From Tragulus kanchil (lineage: Eukaryota > Chordata > Mammalia > Artiodactyla > Tragulidae), in assembly GCA_022376925.1 (NCBI GenBank), contig JAIOJX010000028.1, positions 73,249,001-73,313,000 of the forward strand: a stretch of DNA of 64,000 nt. Direction: 5' to 3'. Made by a program: the position numbers and the translations under genes. The notes under the pieces were generated by a model that did not search any database, was not told where the DNA came from, and saw only the letters and a program-made list of their open reading frames with translations. Shown piece after piece: positions 44,517-56,225 of the stretch. How positions within the stretch are numbered: the stretch's first letter is position 1; each line of letters starts with the position of its first letter.

Positions 44517-44749
44517 TTGACTTCAATTTAAATACCTGGAGAGATTTTTGGCTTTTGAACTTTATATAGCAATAAAAAGATTAAATGGAAAGGACTTTAT
44601 CTACACAAGGTTATGAGAACTCTATGCAGTTTACTAAATGGATAATTTAAGCAAAATTGTGTTTCCAAACAATTTTGTGATCATAGAAAATAGGTGAAGA
44701 GGCTTGATTGTACTTCTGGGTTTAATTAGGTAGAATCATATAATGGGAA

Positions 44750-44946
44750 GGGCTTCCCTAGTGGCTCAGATGGTAAAGAATCTGCCTGCAATGCAGGAGA
44801 ACCCAGGTTTGATCCCTGGGTTGGGAAGATCCTCTGGAGAAGGGAATGTCTATTCATTCTAGTATTCTTGCCTGGGAAATCCCATGGACAGAGGAGACTG
44901 GTGGCCTACAGTCTATTGTGTCATGAAGAGTCAGACATGACTGAGT
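44750..44946 (+). mobile_element. Bov-tA SINE (duplicate copy)
   Basis: Second copy of the 43665 element within tandem duplication 14. Confidence 0.95.
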
Positions 44947-45352
44947 TTGAATTTGCAATTCACTCCATATAATGGGAAAACCACTAGATTCGGATTCAGA
45001 AAAGGTGACTTTGAATCCTGTCTCTGCTGCCTACTAGCTATGAAGATTTTAGTTAATTTCTTCATATAAATTGAGGTTAATATAGGCTGTGTATTCTGCA
45101 GTATTGCTATGAAAATAAAAATACTGTAATCAAGATATATAATGGTTGTAAAGGCTCTTTTAAGATGACCATAAAGGCCAAAGGTACTGTGATCAGAAAA
45201 CACTTTTTTACCTCTAACTTTTACTTATCTACATTAAATACTTTTTAAATGTGAGGAAACTTATGTGACAGACTTACCTGATTGCAAACGGTTCTGGTTC
45301 TCTACAGCTGTCTCCACTGTGAAGAATGTTTATGTGATAGCCTAGGGAGGAG

Positions 45353-45487
45353 TGAGAAGGGGGTAGGGTGGGAGGGAGGTTAAAGAGGGAGGTGATGTAT
45401 GTATACATATGGTTGATTCATGTTACTGTACAGCAGAAACTAATACAACATTGTAAAGCAATTATTCTCCAATTAAAAAACAAACAA
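45353..45487 (+). mobile_element. LINE L1 3' terminus (duplicate copy)
   Basis: Second version of 44268. A third, cut on its left by the next junction, is at 46529. Confidence 0.9.
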
Positions 45488-47688
45488 ACAAAAAGAATGT
45501 TTGGCACAATCAACCAGTTAGAAGCCTTGTTAAGACTTCATTTTTGAGAACAGTCTTTTACCTGCCAATTTGGGGTTAAACAACAACAACAACAACAACT
45601 ATTGACTTCAATTTAAATACCTGGAGAGATTTTTGGCTTTTGAACTTTATATAGCAATAAAAAGATTAAATGGAAAGGACTTTATCTACACAAGGTTATG
45701 AGAACTCTATGCAGTTTACTAAATGGATAATTTAAGCAAAATTGTGTTTCCAAACAATTTTGATATTTACTTTCAATTCTTCTCATTAGGGAACTGGTAA
45801 ACCCTGTGGGCGACTGTGCTTAAAGAAAACATGTCTCATAGTTCCTTTCTGTTGCTTTCCAGAGTCTTCTCTCTTTCAACTGTACTACTATGTACAGTGT
45901 TGAGTCATCTAATGATTTTTACAGCCCTTTCTGTGGAGGACCCATCTAATTATACTGGAATATTCTGTCTCTCTTTCTGAAATTTTATCAAAGATTTTAA
46001 ACACAGCCCTTATTCATAGGTATTTCTACAGAGCTAACTATTGCTGGTCTTAGCTTCATGTATTTAAGATAGGCAGGCCAGTTCTCTTCCACTTGACCCC
46101 ATCAGGCTCACCCTCAACTGTTGGAAACTGTACCTTGCCTTCTGCACAGACAGGGGTACTCACAAATGTAGATCACACCAGGGGGCTTTCAGGGGGTTTC
46201 TGGTTGAGTCTTGACAATGGAAAGGGCTGGCGGTAGATTGGAGGGAGAGAAAAGGGAGTGAGGCTCTGACATCCATCCTGCAAAGTCTGTTCCAGCCAGC
46301 TGTGTCTCTCCAGAAGTCATGGATTCTCTCAGAGCAACAGGCATGACTCTTACCCTGGTTCCTGTTTAACTCCCTCCCTTTTAATAGCTTTAGGCATCAG
46401 GCTATTACTAAGTCTTGGATGTATGGAAACCCTAGTCAACATCATTCCAAATGTCTCTGTAAATAAACTCTTGTTAAATTACTGTATTTTGACACATCCT
46501 CTGTTTCCTCTTGAGACACTAAGTAATTCAGGGAGGTTAAAGAGGGAGGTGATGTATGTATACATATGGTTGATTCATGTTACTGTACAGCAGAAACTAA
46601 TACAACATTGTAAAGCAATTATTCTCCAATTAAAAAACAAACAAACAAAAAGAATGTTTGGCACAATCAACCAGTTAGAAGCCTTGTTAAGACTTCATTT
46701 TTGAGAACAGTCTTTTACCTGCCAATTTGGGGTTAAACAACAACAACAACAACAACTATTGACTTCAATTTAAATACCTGGAGAGATTTTTGGCTTTTGA
46801 ACTTTATATAGCAATAAAAAGATTAAATGGAAAGGACTTTATCTACACAAGGTTATGAGAACTCTATGCAGTTTACTAAATGGATAATTTAAGCAAAATT
46901 GTGTTTCCAAACAATTTTGATATTTACTTTCAATTCTTCTCATTAGGGAACTGGTAAACCCTGTGGGCGACTGTGCTTAAAGAAAACATGTCTCATAGTT
47001 CCTTTCTGTTGCTTTCCAGAGTCTTCTCTCTTTCAACTGTACTACTATGTACAGTGTTGAGTCATCTAATGATTTTTACAGCCCTTTCTGTGGAGGACCC
47101 ATCTAATTATACTGGAATATTCTGTCTCTCTTTCTGAAATTTTATCAAAGATTTTAAACACAGCCCTTATTCATAGGTATTTCTACAGAGCTAACTATTG
47201 CTGGTCTTAGCTTCATGTATTTAAGATAGGCAGGCCAGTTCTCTTCCACTTGACCCCATCAGGCTCACCCTCAACTGTTGGAAACTGTACCTTGCCTTCT
47301 GCACAGACAGGGGTACTCACAAATGTAGATCACACCAGGGGGCTTTCAGGGGGTTTCTGGTTGAGTCTTGACAATGGAAAGGGCTGGCGGTAGATTGGAG
47401 GGAGAGAAAAGGGAGTGAGGCTCTGACATCCATCCTGCAAAGTCTGTTCCAGCCAGCTGTGTCTCTCCAGAAGTCATGGATTCTCTCAGAGCAACAGGCA
47501 TGACTCTTACCCTGGTTCCTGTTTAACTCCCTCCCTTTTAATAGCTTTAGGCATCAGGCTATTACTAAGTCTTGGATGTATGGAAACCCTAGTCAACATC
47601 ATTCCAAATGTCTCTGTAAATAAACTCTTGTTAAATTACTGTATTTTGACACATCCTCTGTTTCCTCTTGAGACACTAAGTAATTCAG
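45375..47688 (+). repeat. Tandem duplication 15 (about 1156 bp unit), probable assembly artefact
   Basis: Copy 1 is 45375-46530 and copy 2 is 46531-47688. 'ggaggttaaagagggaggtg' recurs. The junction 'aattcag|ggaggtt' shares 'ag(g)'. The true right flank of the unit is 'aattcagtgaacatgtc'. The copies are near identical. Confidence 0.92.
46529..46649 (+). mobile_element. LINE L1 3' terminus (third version)
   Basis: Truncated at its left by the duplication 15 junction. Otherwise identical to 45353. Confidence 0.88.
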
Positions 47689-49630
47689 TGAACATGTCTA
47701 TTTAAATCTACTCCTCAAATTCTTACTTTCTCTTTCCTCTTGCTATTGCTGTTGCAATAGGATGCATGCCCTTTCTGTGTATTTCTATTTAGTATTGTAT
47801 GTCTCTGAATTGCCTTTATATTCTCTGCCAAATGAGGGCTATACTTTTCAGATCTGTGGTGTATTTCTTTTCCCCCCTTTCTTTTGAAATAATTAAAAAC
47901 CTACAAAAAGTAGCAAGAGTAATCTGAAGTGCTTTTTAATTCTGAACAATTTAAGCAAGTGGTTGACAAGATGCCTTATAATCTTCAACTACTTTAATGT
48001 GTATTTTTGACAACTAGGTACATTGTTATGTGTAACCAGAGTAATACCAGTGAAGACAGGAAGTTAACGTTGATACACTACTGTCACCTATATCACATAT
48101 ATCATTCAAGTGTTCGCTATTTGTCCCCAATGTCTCCTAGAGTAAAAAGAATTTAACCCAGGGTCACATGTTATACTTATTTTTACACAGAGTTGTCTCC
48201 TTTTAATCAGAATTTCTCAGTTTTTTTTTTTTAAACTTTCATCACTTTGACAATTTTTCTCAGTTAATTTAGAAACCATCTCTAAGTTTATATAATGTCT
48301 CCCTAGGATTAAGTTCAAATTATGTTTCCTCTAGGGCTGGAATACCATAGTAATGATTTTGTGTTCTTCTTATTGCATCTAGTGACTTGATACATATTTT
48401 CAGTTTATTCCCTTACTGCTGATATTAATTTTAATAATTTGTTTAGGTGGGGTCTGCCAAATTTTTCCTGTGAAAAGCCATTCTTTTCTTCATTGCAAAC
48501 TGTGAGTAGTTAGGCTTTTTTTTAGATTGGAGGAGAGAAAAGGGAGTGAGGCTCTGACATCCATCCTGCAAAGTCTGTTCCAGCCAGCTGTGTCTCTCCA
48601 GAAGTCATGGATTCTCTCAGAGCAACAGGCATGACTCTTACCCTGGTTCCTGTTTAACTCCTCCCTTTTAATAGCTTTAGGCATCAGGCTATTACTAAGT
48701 CTTGGATGTATGGAAACCCTAGTCAACATCATTCCAAATGTCTCTGTAAATAAACTCTTGTTAAATTACTGTATTTTGACACATCCTCTGTTTCCTCTTG
48801 AGACACTAAGTAATTCAGTGAACATGTCTATTTAAATCTACTCCTCAAATTCTTACTTTCTCTTTCCTCTTGCTATTGCTGTTGCAATAGGATGCATGCC
48901 CTTTCTGTGTATTTCTATTTAGTATTGTATGTCTCTGAATTGCCTTTATATTCTCTGCCAAATGAGGGCTATACTTTTCAGATCTGTGGTGTATTTCTTT
49001 TCCCCCCTTTCTTTTGAAATAATTAAAAACCTACAAAAAGTAGCAAGAGTAATCTGAAGTGCTTTTTAATTCTGAACAATTTAAGCAAGTGGTTGACAAG
49101 ATGCCTTATAATCTTCAACTACTTTAATGTGTATTTTTGACAACTAGGTACATTGTTATGTGTAACCAGAGTAATACCAGTGAAGACAGGAAGTTAACGT
49201 TGATACACTACTGTCACCTATATCACATATATCATTCAAGTGTTCGCTATTTGTCCCCAATGTCTCCTAGAGTAAAAAGAATTTAACCCAGGGTCACATG
49301 TTATACTTATTTTTACACAGAGTTGTCTCCTTTTAATCAGAATTTCTCAGTTTTTTTTTTTTAAACTTTCATCACTTTGACAATTTTTCTCAGTTAATTT
49401 AGAAACCATCTCTAAGTTTATATAATGTCTCCCTAGGATTAAGTTCAAATTATGTTTCCTCTAGGGCTGGAATACCATAGTAATGATTTTGTGTTCTTCT
49501 TATTGCATCTAGTGACTTGATACATATTTTCAGTTTATTCCCTTACTGCTGATATTAATTTTAATAATTTGTTTAGGTGGGGTCTGCCAAATTTTTCCTG
49601 TGAAAAGCCATTCTTTTCTTCATTGCAATT
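47391..49630 (+). repeat. Tandem duplication 16 (about 1.13 kb unit), probable assembly artefact
   Basis: Copy 1 is 47391-48524 and copy 2 is 48525-49630. Copy 2's head has two single-base losses ('ggagggagag' to 'ggaggagag', 'actccctccc' to 'actcctccc'). The copy 1 tail 'gcaaactgtgagtagttagg' is a degraded form of copy 2's 'gcaattaatattctgtgagt'. A further earlier version of the head lies at 46232 through duplication 15. Confidence 0.9.
47875..48518. mobile_element. Ancient L1M-type sequence (copy 1)
   Basis: Same order as the fuller version at 49005. Ends at the duplication junction. Confidence 0.65.
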
Positions 49631-49955
49631 AATATTCTGTGAGTAGTTAAGACTATGTAGACATTTCATTCATCATCAAACTTGTACTCACCAATTATAG
49701 CATCTATGGGTGTTTCATGGTTGAATTATTACTATGATGGTTGCCAATAGTTATTTTCTAATTAGACCATTTCTCCTGGATTTATTAGTTGGCATTCTAC
49801 TGTAAGGAATTTATTCTTCCAATTTATTTTTTCACTTATTTATTTGTATCAGTATAAATTTATCAGTTCCTTAGAGAGGCCAGTGCAAGCCCTTTCAAGA
49901 TGACTTCTCTAATTATTTGACCATCTCCTTGCTAATAAAATATTTAGTCATCTTT
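49005..49955. mobile_element. Ancient L1M-type sequence (fuller copy)
   Basis: 'gaaataattaaaaacctaca', 'gctggaataccatagtaatg', 'gtgttcttcttattgcatct', 'ggtggggtctgccaaatttt', 'attattactatgatggttgc' and 'ttagttggcattctactgta' occur in the order of a well-known old mammalian LINE 1 3' region. The subfamily and orientation were not determined. Confidence 0.65.
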
Positions 49956-50464
49956 AATTTTTTCTTGTTTTAGCCTTGAAGTCAGCCACTTCTCCAAGGA
50001 TCCTGGTTGTTTTTAGTGGAGAACTGTATTTAGAAACTGAGATCTGGACATCTGGTATGTTAACTGGCTTCAAAGTGTCATTGCACTAGGTCCTATCAAT
50101 GGATCCAGTTAGGGAATATATGTAAGAAGGTGCTCTCTATATGTGTATTGTATTTGTTGCTATACAACCAACTCAGTAGCTTAAAACAATGGATATTTAT
50201 TACTTCAGAATCTAGTCCAGAATTCTGAAAGGGTTTAACTGGGTATTCCTGGCTCTATCCCTCTCAGGAGGTTGCAGTCAAGATGTCAGCCAGGATTGTA
50301 GTCTTCTTAATGCCTGGGACTGGGAAACATACTGTCAAGGTGACTTACTCCCATGCCTGGCAAGCTGGGACTAATTGTTGGCAGGAGGCCTCTTTTCCTC
50401 ATGTCATTGAGTGTCACCACAGTGTGTGGCTGGCTTTCCCCAGAAGGAAGCCAGATGTCTTTTA
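49956..50464. other. Old repeat-like, unassigned DNA
   Basis: Positions about 50155-50400 ('ctcagtagcttaaaacaatg', 'gatatttattacttcagaat', 'agtcaagatgtcagccagg') resemble an old mammalian repeat with a 'agtggcttaaaacaacac…ttattatcttacag…caaggtgtcggcagg' order. Family not named. Confidence 0.45.
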
Positions 50465-50788
50465 TGTTGTTGTTGTTGTTCAGTTGCCAAGTCATGTCCA
50501 ACTCTTCGCAACACCATGGACTGCAGCATGCCAGGCTTCCCTGTCCCTCACCATCTCCTAGAGTTTGCCCAAGTTCATGTCCATTGAATCAACCATTTCA
50601 TCCTCTGTCACCCTCTTCTCCTTCTTTCTTCAATCTTTCCCAGCATCAGAGTCTTTTCCAATGACGGTCTTTTCCACCTGTGGCCAGTGTATTGGAGCTT
50701 AAGCATCAGTCCTTCCAAAGAGTATTCAGGGGTGATTTCCTTTAAGATTTGATCGCCTTACTTTCCAAGACCTAGTCTCAACAGTCTC
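50465..50788 (-). mobile_element. BovB LINE 3' end, antisense
   Basis: The plus strand starts with a (TTG)n run and 'ttcagttgccaagtcatgtc', then 'catggactgcagcatgccag', 'tgtccattgaatcaaccatt' and 'cagtccttccaaagagtatt'. It extends past the Bov-A-shared part into ORF2 ('tgatttcctttaagatttga'), so it is BovB, not Bov-A. 5'-truncated. Confidence 0.92.
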
Positions 50789-52157
50789 AGTTGTTTGTTT
50801 CCATAACATTGTTTACACGAGTGAACCCTATTCAGTATGGGAGGGGAATTCACAAAGGTATGAATACCTGGATTCAAGAAAACTGGAGGCCCTTTTAGAA
50901 ACAGACTACCACAACATCCCTACTTATCTATCTACTTATCTACCTACCTTCCTATATAGTATCTAGTACTGGAATCTATGTGTTTCTACCAACACTTCAA
51001 AGTGCAATCCAACGTCATAGGATTCATCCTAGCTTGTCCTCTCAATGACAGTGAGAATACTGATCCTCAGTGGTTCTCTTATAGTTTCAATATATCTACT
51101 TAGTTGATCAACACCTGTATATGCAATCACTCTCCTAGCCCTATGTTTAGCAACTGTGACATCACATATAAATACCCTCCTCATTGCGCATTTGGGTTCT
51201 TACTCTTGGCCAGACAAATGCAGCCCCTGCTCCTACCCACGCAACATGAACTACTGGCTCAACAACACCCCACCTAATATTTTTCAAACTGAGCTATTCA
51301 GGAAGTTATTCCTTTCTATTCAGGAAGGAAGATAAGTAGGTGCGACTCTATTTTCTTTGTTGTTGTAAATTGTAATCGACAGTGGAAAGAATGTATAATA
51401 CTTAGATTCAGCCTGGAGAAAGAAATCTCTGGCTCCAACATCTACACAGAGGTCCAAGAACTATGTCACATATCCTGTGTATAGGGTCAGTCATTCTCTC
51501 CCTCCATGAACAGTTGCTTATTTAATCTGTCAAGGATACTTCCATGTAGACAACATTTATGGTCGTTTATCTCCTCTCTTGTCCCCCTTACCCTCTTACT
51601 TCTTTTCCCTTCCTTTCATTCTCTTCTCTTTCTTTCCCACTCCTCACGGCCTTTGTCAATTTTCTTCCTAAGTTGCCTTTGACATTTCATTGGCACAAAG
51701 ACGTTTATTGCATTAGTACCTAAAGGTATTAGTTGTGTGGTGCAAAAATGCTGATACTTTATTAGAATGACCTTTTACACTACTGATACCTTATTAGAAT
51801 GACCTTTTACATCTTAGCCTTCCATTTCATATCTGAATGCTTATTTTGAGATCATGGCAATAGAATGTCAAAATCACCATTATTCCTACGCTCCTGCTGA
51901 AGAGCTTACTAGTGACTTGAGGACTTCTATTTCTGAATAAGAAACATAGAGGCAAGGCAGGATTTCTAAAATTCAATTGACAGTTATTCTAACACTTTAC
52001 TTTCTCTAAATTACAGGCTGAAGAATCACGTGAGCATCTCTCCTACTCTGGTTTTTTGGTCTCTCCAGAAAGTTAGGATTTACTAGATGAGATGTTTTCT
52101 GAGGGTTATAAGACACAAGGAAGGGGAGAAATTAAGGCTGACCAAGCTGTTAAACTG
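50789..52157. other. Unassigned non-coding DNA
   Basis: No gene. Contains a TATC/TACC-type simple repeat near 50922-50955, a pyrimidine-rich stretch at about 51578-51650, and a 32-bp direct duplication at 51751. Confidence 0.5.
51751..51812 (+). repeat. Two-copy tandem repeat, 32-bp unit
   Basis: 'ctgatactttattagaatga' and 'ctgataccttattagaatga' start at 51751 and 51783. Each is followed by 'ccttttacac' or 'ccttttacat'. One T/C difference is visible in the shared block. Confidence 0.92.
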
Positions 52158-52438
52158 TCGTTTTTGTTCAGTTGCTCATTTGTGTCCAACTCTGTGCAAC
52201 CCCATGGACTGCAGAGTGCCAGGTTTCCCTGTCCTTCACTATCTCCTTGTGTTTGCGAACTCATGTCCATTGAGTTGGTGATGCCATCCAACCATCTCAT
52301 CTTCTGTTACCCCCTTCTCCTCCTGCCTTCAATCTTTCCCAGTATCAGGGTCTTTTCCAATGAGCCAGCTCTTTCCATCAGGTGACCAAAGTATTGGAAT
52401 TTTAGCTTTAGCATCAGTCTTTCCAGTGAATATCTTTT
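52158..52438 (-). mobile_element. BovB/Bov-A 3' fragment, antisense
   Basis: The plus strand reads 'tgttcagttgctcatttgtg', 'ccatggactgcagagtgcca', 'catgtccattgagttggtga' and 'catcagtctttccagtgaat'. Directly followed by a T run and a second 'ccagtgaatatct' (52452). Confidence 0.9.
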
Positions 52439-53743
52439 TTTTTTTTTTTTCCAGTGAATATCTGAAACTGTTATGGTCTTTTAAAAAAGAGGGCTAATCG
52501 ACTCCCTTCTCCTACTCCATCCAGGATCTGGAACTAGAGGTTGGACTTGGTTAAATCACCCACAGAACTGCAAGAGGTTTGGGGAATTTGGATGTGAGCG
52601 TTTTCTCTACTCACAGAAATGTATCAACATATTTGTTCTGCTCTGCCTGGGGAAAGATGCCTTATCCGGGAGATAACACACAACCTGTCAGAGCTGGAGG
52701 ACTGACACCTCTGAGCTCAACAATTCTTACACCTCACTTGAGAATAAGATGTGTACACACGGAAATGTAGGCTGGGTAGAGAGCCAGGGAATGTGAGCAG
52801 ATTAATATTTAGTACTTTTCATGGGCTCCAAGGCTATCATCACACAAAGCTAATATGACAGGGTGGTTTTGTGCTGTGAAGAATTCACTGTGGCTTGTAA
52901 AATGGCCTGCATTTTTTGAAATGAGATCAATGCCAAATCTTATCTAAAGTAACTCTCTAGAAATATCATTCCAGTGACTTAGGAAAAGGATGAAGTAAAC
53001 AACTGTAGAAGATAAACATTTTAAAATGTGATGATTGACACTTTAGAGGAGCACAGAAAAATTCCTAGATAAGACAGTATGACAACATTAACCACATTAT
53101 AGGATATAGGGGGTTTCCAAATACCACTTTTATCTTGTGCTTCTGTTTAACTATACTAAGATTTCATGGAAAGAAACTAAAACTGCCTTTTGATCACTGT
53201 TCCTTTTGATTTTAAGAAGATAAGAAAATACCACCATTTCTCTAACACTAATTTTGACATTAATGTTTGTCTATTCATTCTAATTCCAATTTTCCTGGAT
53301 GTATTTAATGTGTTCAATTGAGTAGAAAGAGAGCATTAATTTAAAGAAAATGAAAGAATGAGCTATGATCTCACTTTGAGGTGGTAAGGTTAGAGAAGAA
53401 TAGAAATGTTAGTGTTTGTTTTCTAGGACTCATCATGTAAATTAAAAACTAAAAACTTATTGTTCTTTCAATAGGTCTATTGAATAGGTCTATAGCACTT
53501 TGCATGCTTTCTTTGAGGTTATTTTTCATTTGTCTTGTAAGAGAACTAGGAACAAGGTTAATGGAGTTGCTAAATAAATTTGTAAATAGTTAACAAAAAG
53601 TGAAAATGAATATTAAAAAGTTTCTGTTTATGAAAGGCATCTTTCTTCTCAACAAGGGAAAAATGCCTTAGGGACAAAAATCATTCAACTTTCTTAACCT
53701 CAGCATAAAAGTCTGTCATTATTTCAAAATACATAAACAGTGG
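52439..53743. other. Unassigned AT-rich DNA
   Basis: No gene or named repeat. A 13-bp tandem repeat 'aataggtctattg/aataggtctatag' lies at 53470-53495. The 63-codon frame at 52579 has no domain. Confidence 0.5.
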
Positions 53744-53868
53744 GAATCCCATGGGTGTTCAATGATTAGGACTCATTGTTTTCATTGCCAGGGCACAGGT
53801 TCAATCCCTGGTTGGGGAACTAAGACCTCACATGCTGAGCAGGGCACAGCTAAAATAATAGGTAAATA
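53744..53868 (+). mobile_element. CHR-2-type tRNA SINE
   Basis: 'tgattaggactcattgtttt', 'cattgccagggcacaggttc', 'aatccctggttggggaacta' and 'agacctcacatgctgagcag' match CHR-2. Diverged, short A-rich tail. Confidence 0.88.
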
Positions 53869-54037
53869 AACTTATTTCCCAATGAAACTTTTGTGGCAGA
53901 AAAGTATTATTGGTTATGGTAGAGATTTATTATCTTGCCTCTCTAGTATTGATTAATACTTCTTATAACCACACCTTCATTTTCCTTAAGATATAAGCTT
54001 TCTCCTACCCTCTATTTAGGTGGTATATGTGTTTGTG

Positions 54038-54262
54038 TGTGTTAGTTACTCAGTTGTGTCTGACTCTTTAACTCCATGGACAGTAGCCCACCAGGCTCCT
54101 CTGTCCATGGGATTTCCCACGCAAGAATACTGGAGTAGGTTGCCATTTCTTCCTCCAGGGGAACTTCCCCAAGCAGGGATCAAACCCACATCTCCTTGCA
54201 TTGGCACACATATTCTTTATCACTGTGCCACGGGGGTGCGGGTGCGGGTGGGGGGAAGCCCT
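54038..54262 (-). mobile_element. Bov-tA SINE with G-rich expansion near its head
   Basis: Antisense: the tail 'actcagttgtgtctgactct' comes first, then 'gcaagaatactggagtaggt', 'cagggatcaaacccacatct' and 'gtgccac', and the head complement 'ggaagccc'. In place of 'cagg' between 'gccac' and 'gaagccc' stands a 24-base G-rich stretch (54232-54255). Confidence 0.88.
54232..54255 (+). repeat. G-quadruplex-type motif (GGGTGC expansion)
   Basis: Four G runs of 5, 3, 3 and 6 with loops TGC, TGC and T. It fits the usual G3+N1-7 pattern on the plus strand. Duplicate at 55326-55349. Confidence 0.9.
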
Positions 54263-54645
54263 TCAGGTGGTATGAGTGAGGCCAATCAACACATTCAGGC
54301 CCTTGGCCACAATGCACAATGATTGGTTCCAGGATCATCATGTGACCAATTCAAGCCAAACAGAGTCACTTCTGGATGGGGTTGAACATATTGGGAATAA
54401 GAATTTTTTTCACTGGGATTTTTAGCTGCTGGATGATAGATAGACTTGTGGGTACTGGGAATAACCACACAGAACCAACTTGAGAATAGAGGCAAACAGA
54501 GAAGAAAGTGTTGGTGAGAGAAGGAAAGGACTGAGTGCTGATATTGGAGCACCAGTTGAACCATATTTGAATTGCTTTACAGAGGGCATTTTCAAAAGAT
54601 GAATTTGGCTTTTTAGATCAAATTTCTGGTTAAAAAAAATATGGG

Positions 54646-54975
54646 GGCTTCCCCTGGTGGTCCAGTGGCTAAGGACACCGCCTTGCAGTGCAAGGGGCGC
54701 CAGTTCGATCCCTGGCCTGGGAAGATCCCACGTGCCGCAGAGCGGCTGGACTGATGTGTCCAATCACCGAGCCGGAGCTCTGGAGCGCATGCGCCCAGAG
54801 CCGGTGCTCTGCGACAACAGAGGCCACCGCGACGGGAGGCCCACGGGAGCCAGAGAACAAGGACGGATGAACACAGAGAAGTGAAAGACCAATAGAAGTG
54901 GCCCGCCTGCTCCCCTCCCTCCCCAACCCGACCCCCGCCCAAAATAAATAAATAAATAGATCTTTAAAAAAAAAA
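54646..54975 (+). mobile_element. Young tRNA-derived SINE with NRF1-like palindrome (locus 5)
   Basis: Sense member. 'ggcttcccctggtggtccag' head, B box 'agttcgatccctgg' (about 54703), and 'ggagctctggagcgcatgcg' with GCGCATGCGC at 54785-54794. A C-rich tract at 54910-54939 precedes the AAATA tail. Target-site duplication 'aaaaaatatggg' at both ends. The most CpG-rich copy in the window, hence probably the youngest. Confidence 0.88.
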
Positions 54976-55192
54976 AAAAAATATGGGCTATGAAGTGTTA
55001 GTATTGATTGCTAAGTCAGTGCTTAATATGTAGTTAAATGTAGCCAAGTCATAGTGAAATTTAAACACTTTTTGCCTTAACCTATTCAAGTTTTAAAAAT
55101 CTACTTAACTAAAACATTTTGGTGCTTGCCATGTGCCAGCCACTGTCTTAATCACTCTACCAGTAACAATTCATTTAACTCTCATAACAGAT

Positions 55193-55357
55193 CCTCTGTC
55201 CATGGGATTTCCCACGCAAGAATACTGGAGTAGGTTGCCATTTCTTCCTCCAGGGGAACTCCCCAAGCAGGGATCAAACCCACATCTCCTTGCATTGGCA
55301 CACATATTCTTTATCACTGTGCCACGGGGGTGCGGGTGCGGGTGGGGGGAAGCCCTT
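55193..55357 (-). mobile_element. Bov-tA SINE (duplicate copy, cut by junction)
   Basis: Second copy of the head half of 54038-54262. Its left edge is the duplication 17 junction. Confidence 0.88.
55326..55349 (+). repeat. G-quadruplex-type motif (duplicate copy)
   Basis: Same 24 bases as 54232-54255. Confidence 0.9.
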
Positions 55358-55739
55358 CAGGTGGTATGAGTGAGGCCAATCAACACATTCAGGCCCTTGG
55401 CCACAATGCACAATGATTGGTTCCAGGATCATCATGTGACCAATTCAAGCCAAACAGAGTCACTTCTGGATGGGGTTGAACATATTGGGAATAAGAATTT
55501 TTTTCACTGGGATTTTTAGCTGCTGGATGATAGATAGACTTGTGGGTACTGGGAATAACCACACAGAACCAACTTGAGAATAGAGGCAAACAGAGAAGAA
55601 AGTGTTGGTGAGAGAAGGAAAGGACTGAGTGCTGATATTGGAGCACCAGTTGAACCATATTTGAATTGCTTTACAGAGGGCATTTTCAAAAGATGAATTT
55701 GGCTTTTTAGATCAAATTTCTGGTTAAAAAAAATATGGG

Positions 55740-56071
55740 GGCTTCCCCTGGTGGTCCAGTGGCTAAGGACACCGCCTTGCAGTGCAAGGGGCGCCAGTTC
55801 GATCCCTGGCCTGGGAAGATCCCACGTGCCGCAGAGCGGCTGGACTGATGTGTCCAATCACCGAGCCGGAGCTCTGGAGCGCATGCGCCCAGAGCCGGTG
55901 CTCTGCGACAACAGAGGCCACCGCGACGGGAGGCCCACGGGAGCCAGAGAACAAGGACGGATGAACACAGAGAAGTGAAAGACCAATAGAAGTGGCCCGC
56001 CTGCTCCCCTCCCTCCCCAACCCGACCCCCGCCCAAAATAAATAAATAAATAGATCTTTAAAAAAAAAAAA
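55740..56071 (+). mobile_element. Young tRNA-derived SINE (duplicate of locus 5)
   Basis: Second copy of 54646 with the same flanks. GCGCATGCGC lies at 55879-55888. The 3' poly-A that follows is about 24 bases against about 17 in the first copy. Confidence 0.88.
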
Positions 56072-56225
56072 AAAAAAAAAAATATGGGCTATGAAGTGTT
56101 AGTATTGATTGCTAAGTCAGTGCTTAATATGTAGTTAAATGTAGCCAAGTCATAGTGAAATTTAAACACTTTTTGCCTTAACCTATTCAAGTTTTAAAAA
56201 TCTACTTAACTAAAACATTTTGGTG

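Larger units (their letters stand above)
43592..45760 (+). repeat. Tandem duplication 14 (1085 bp unit), probable assembly artefact
   Basis: Copy 1 is 43592-44676 and copy 2 is 44677-45760. 'gtgatcatagaaaataggtg' recurs. The copies appear identical. The junction 'aacaattttg|tgatcatag' shares 1-2 bases. The true right flank is 'aacaattttgatatttac'. Confidence 0.92.

Noticed and set aside
54422..56036. 113- and 109-codon frames on the minus strand, each present twice
   Set aside because: Translation of the young SINE at 54646 and of its duplicate. No coding evidence.
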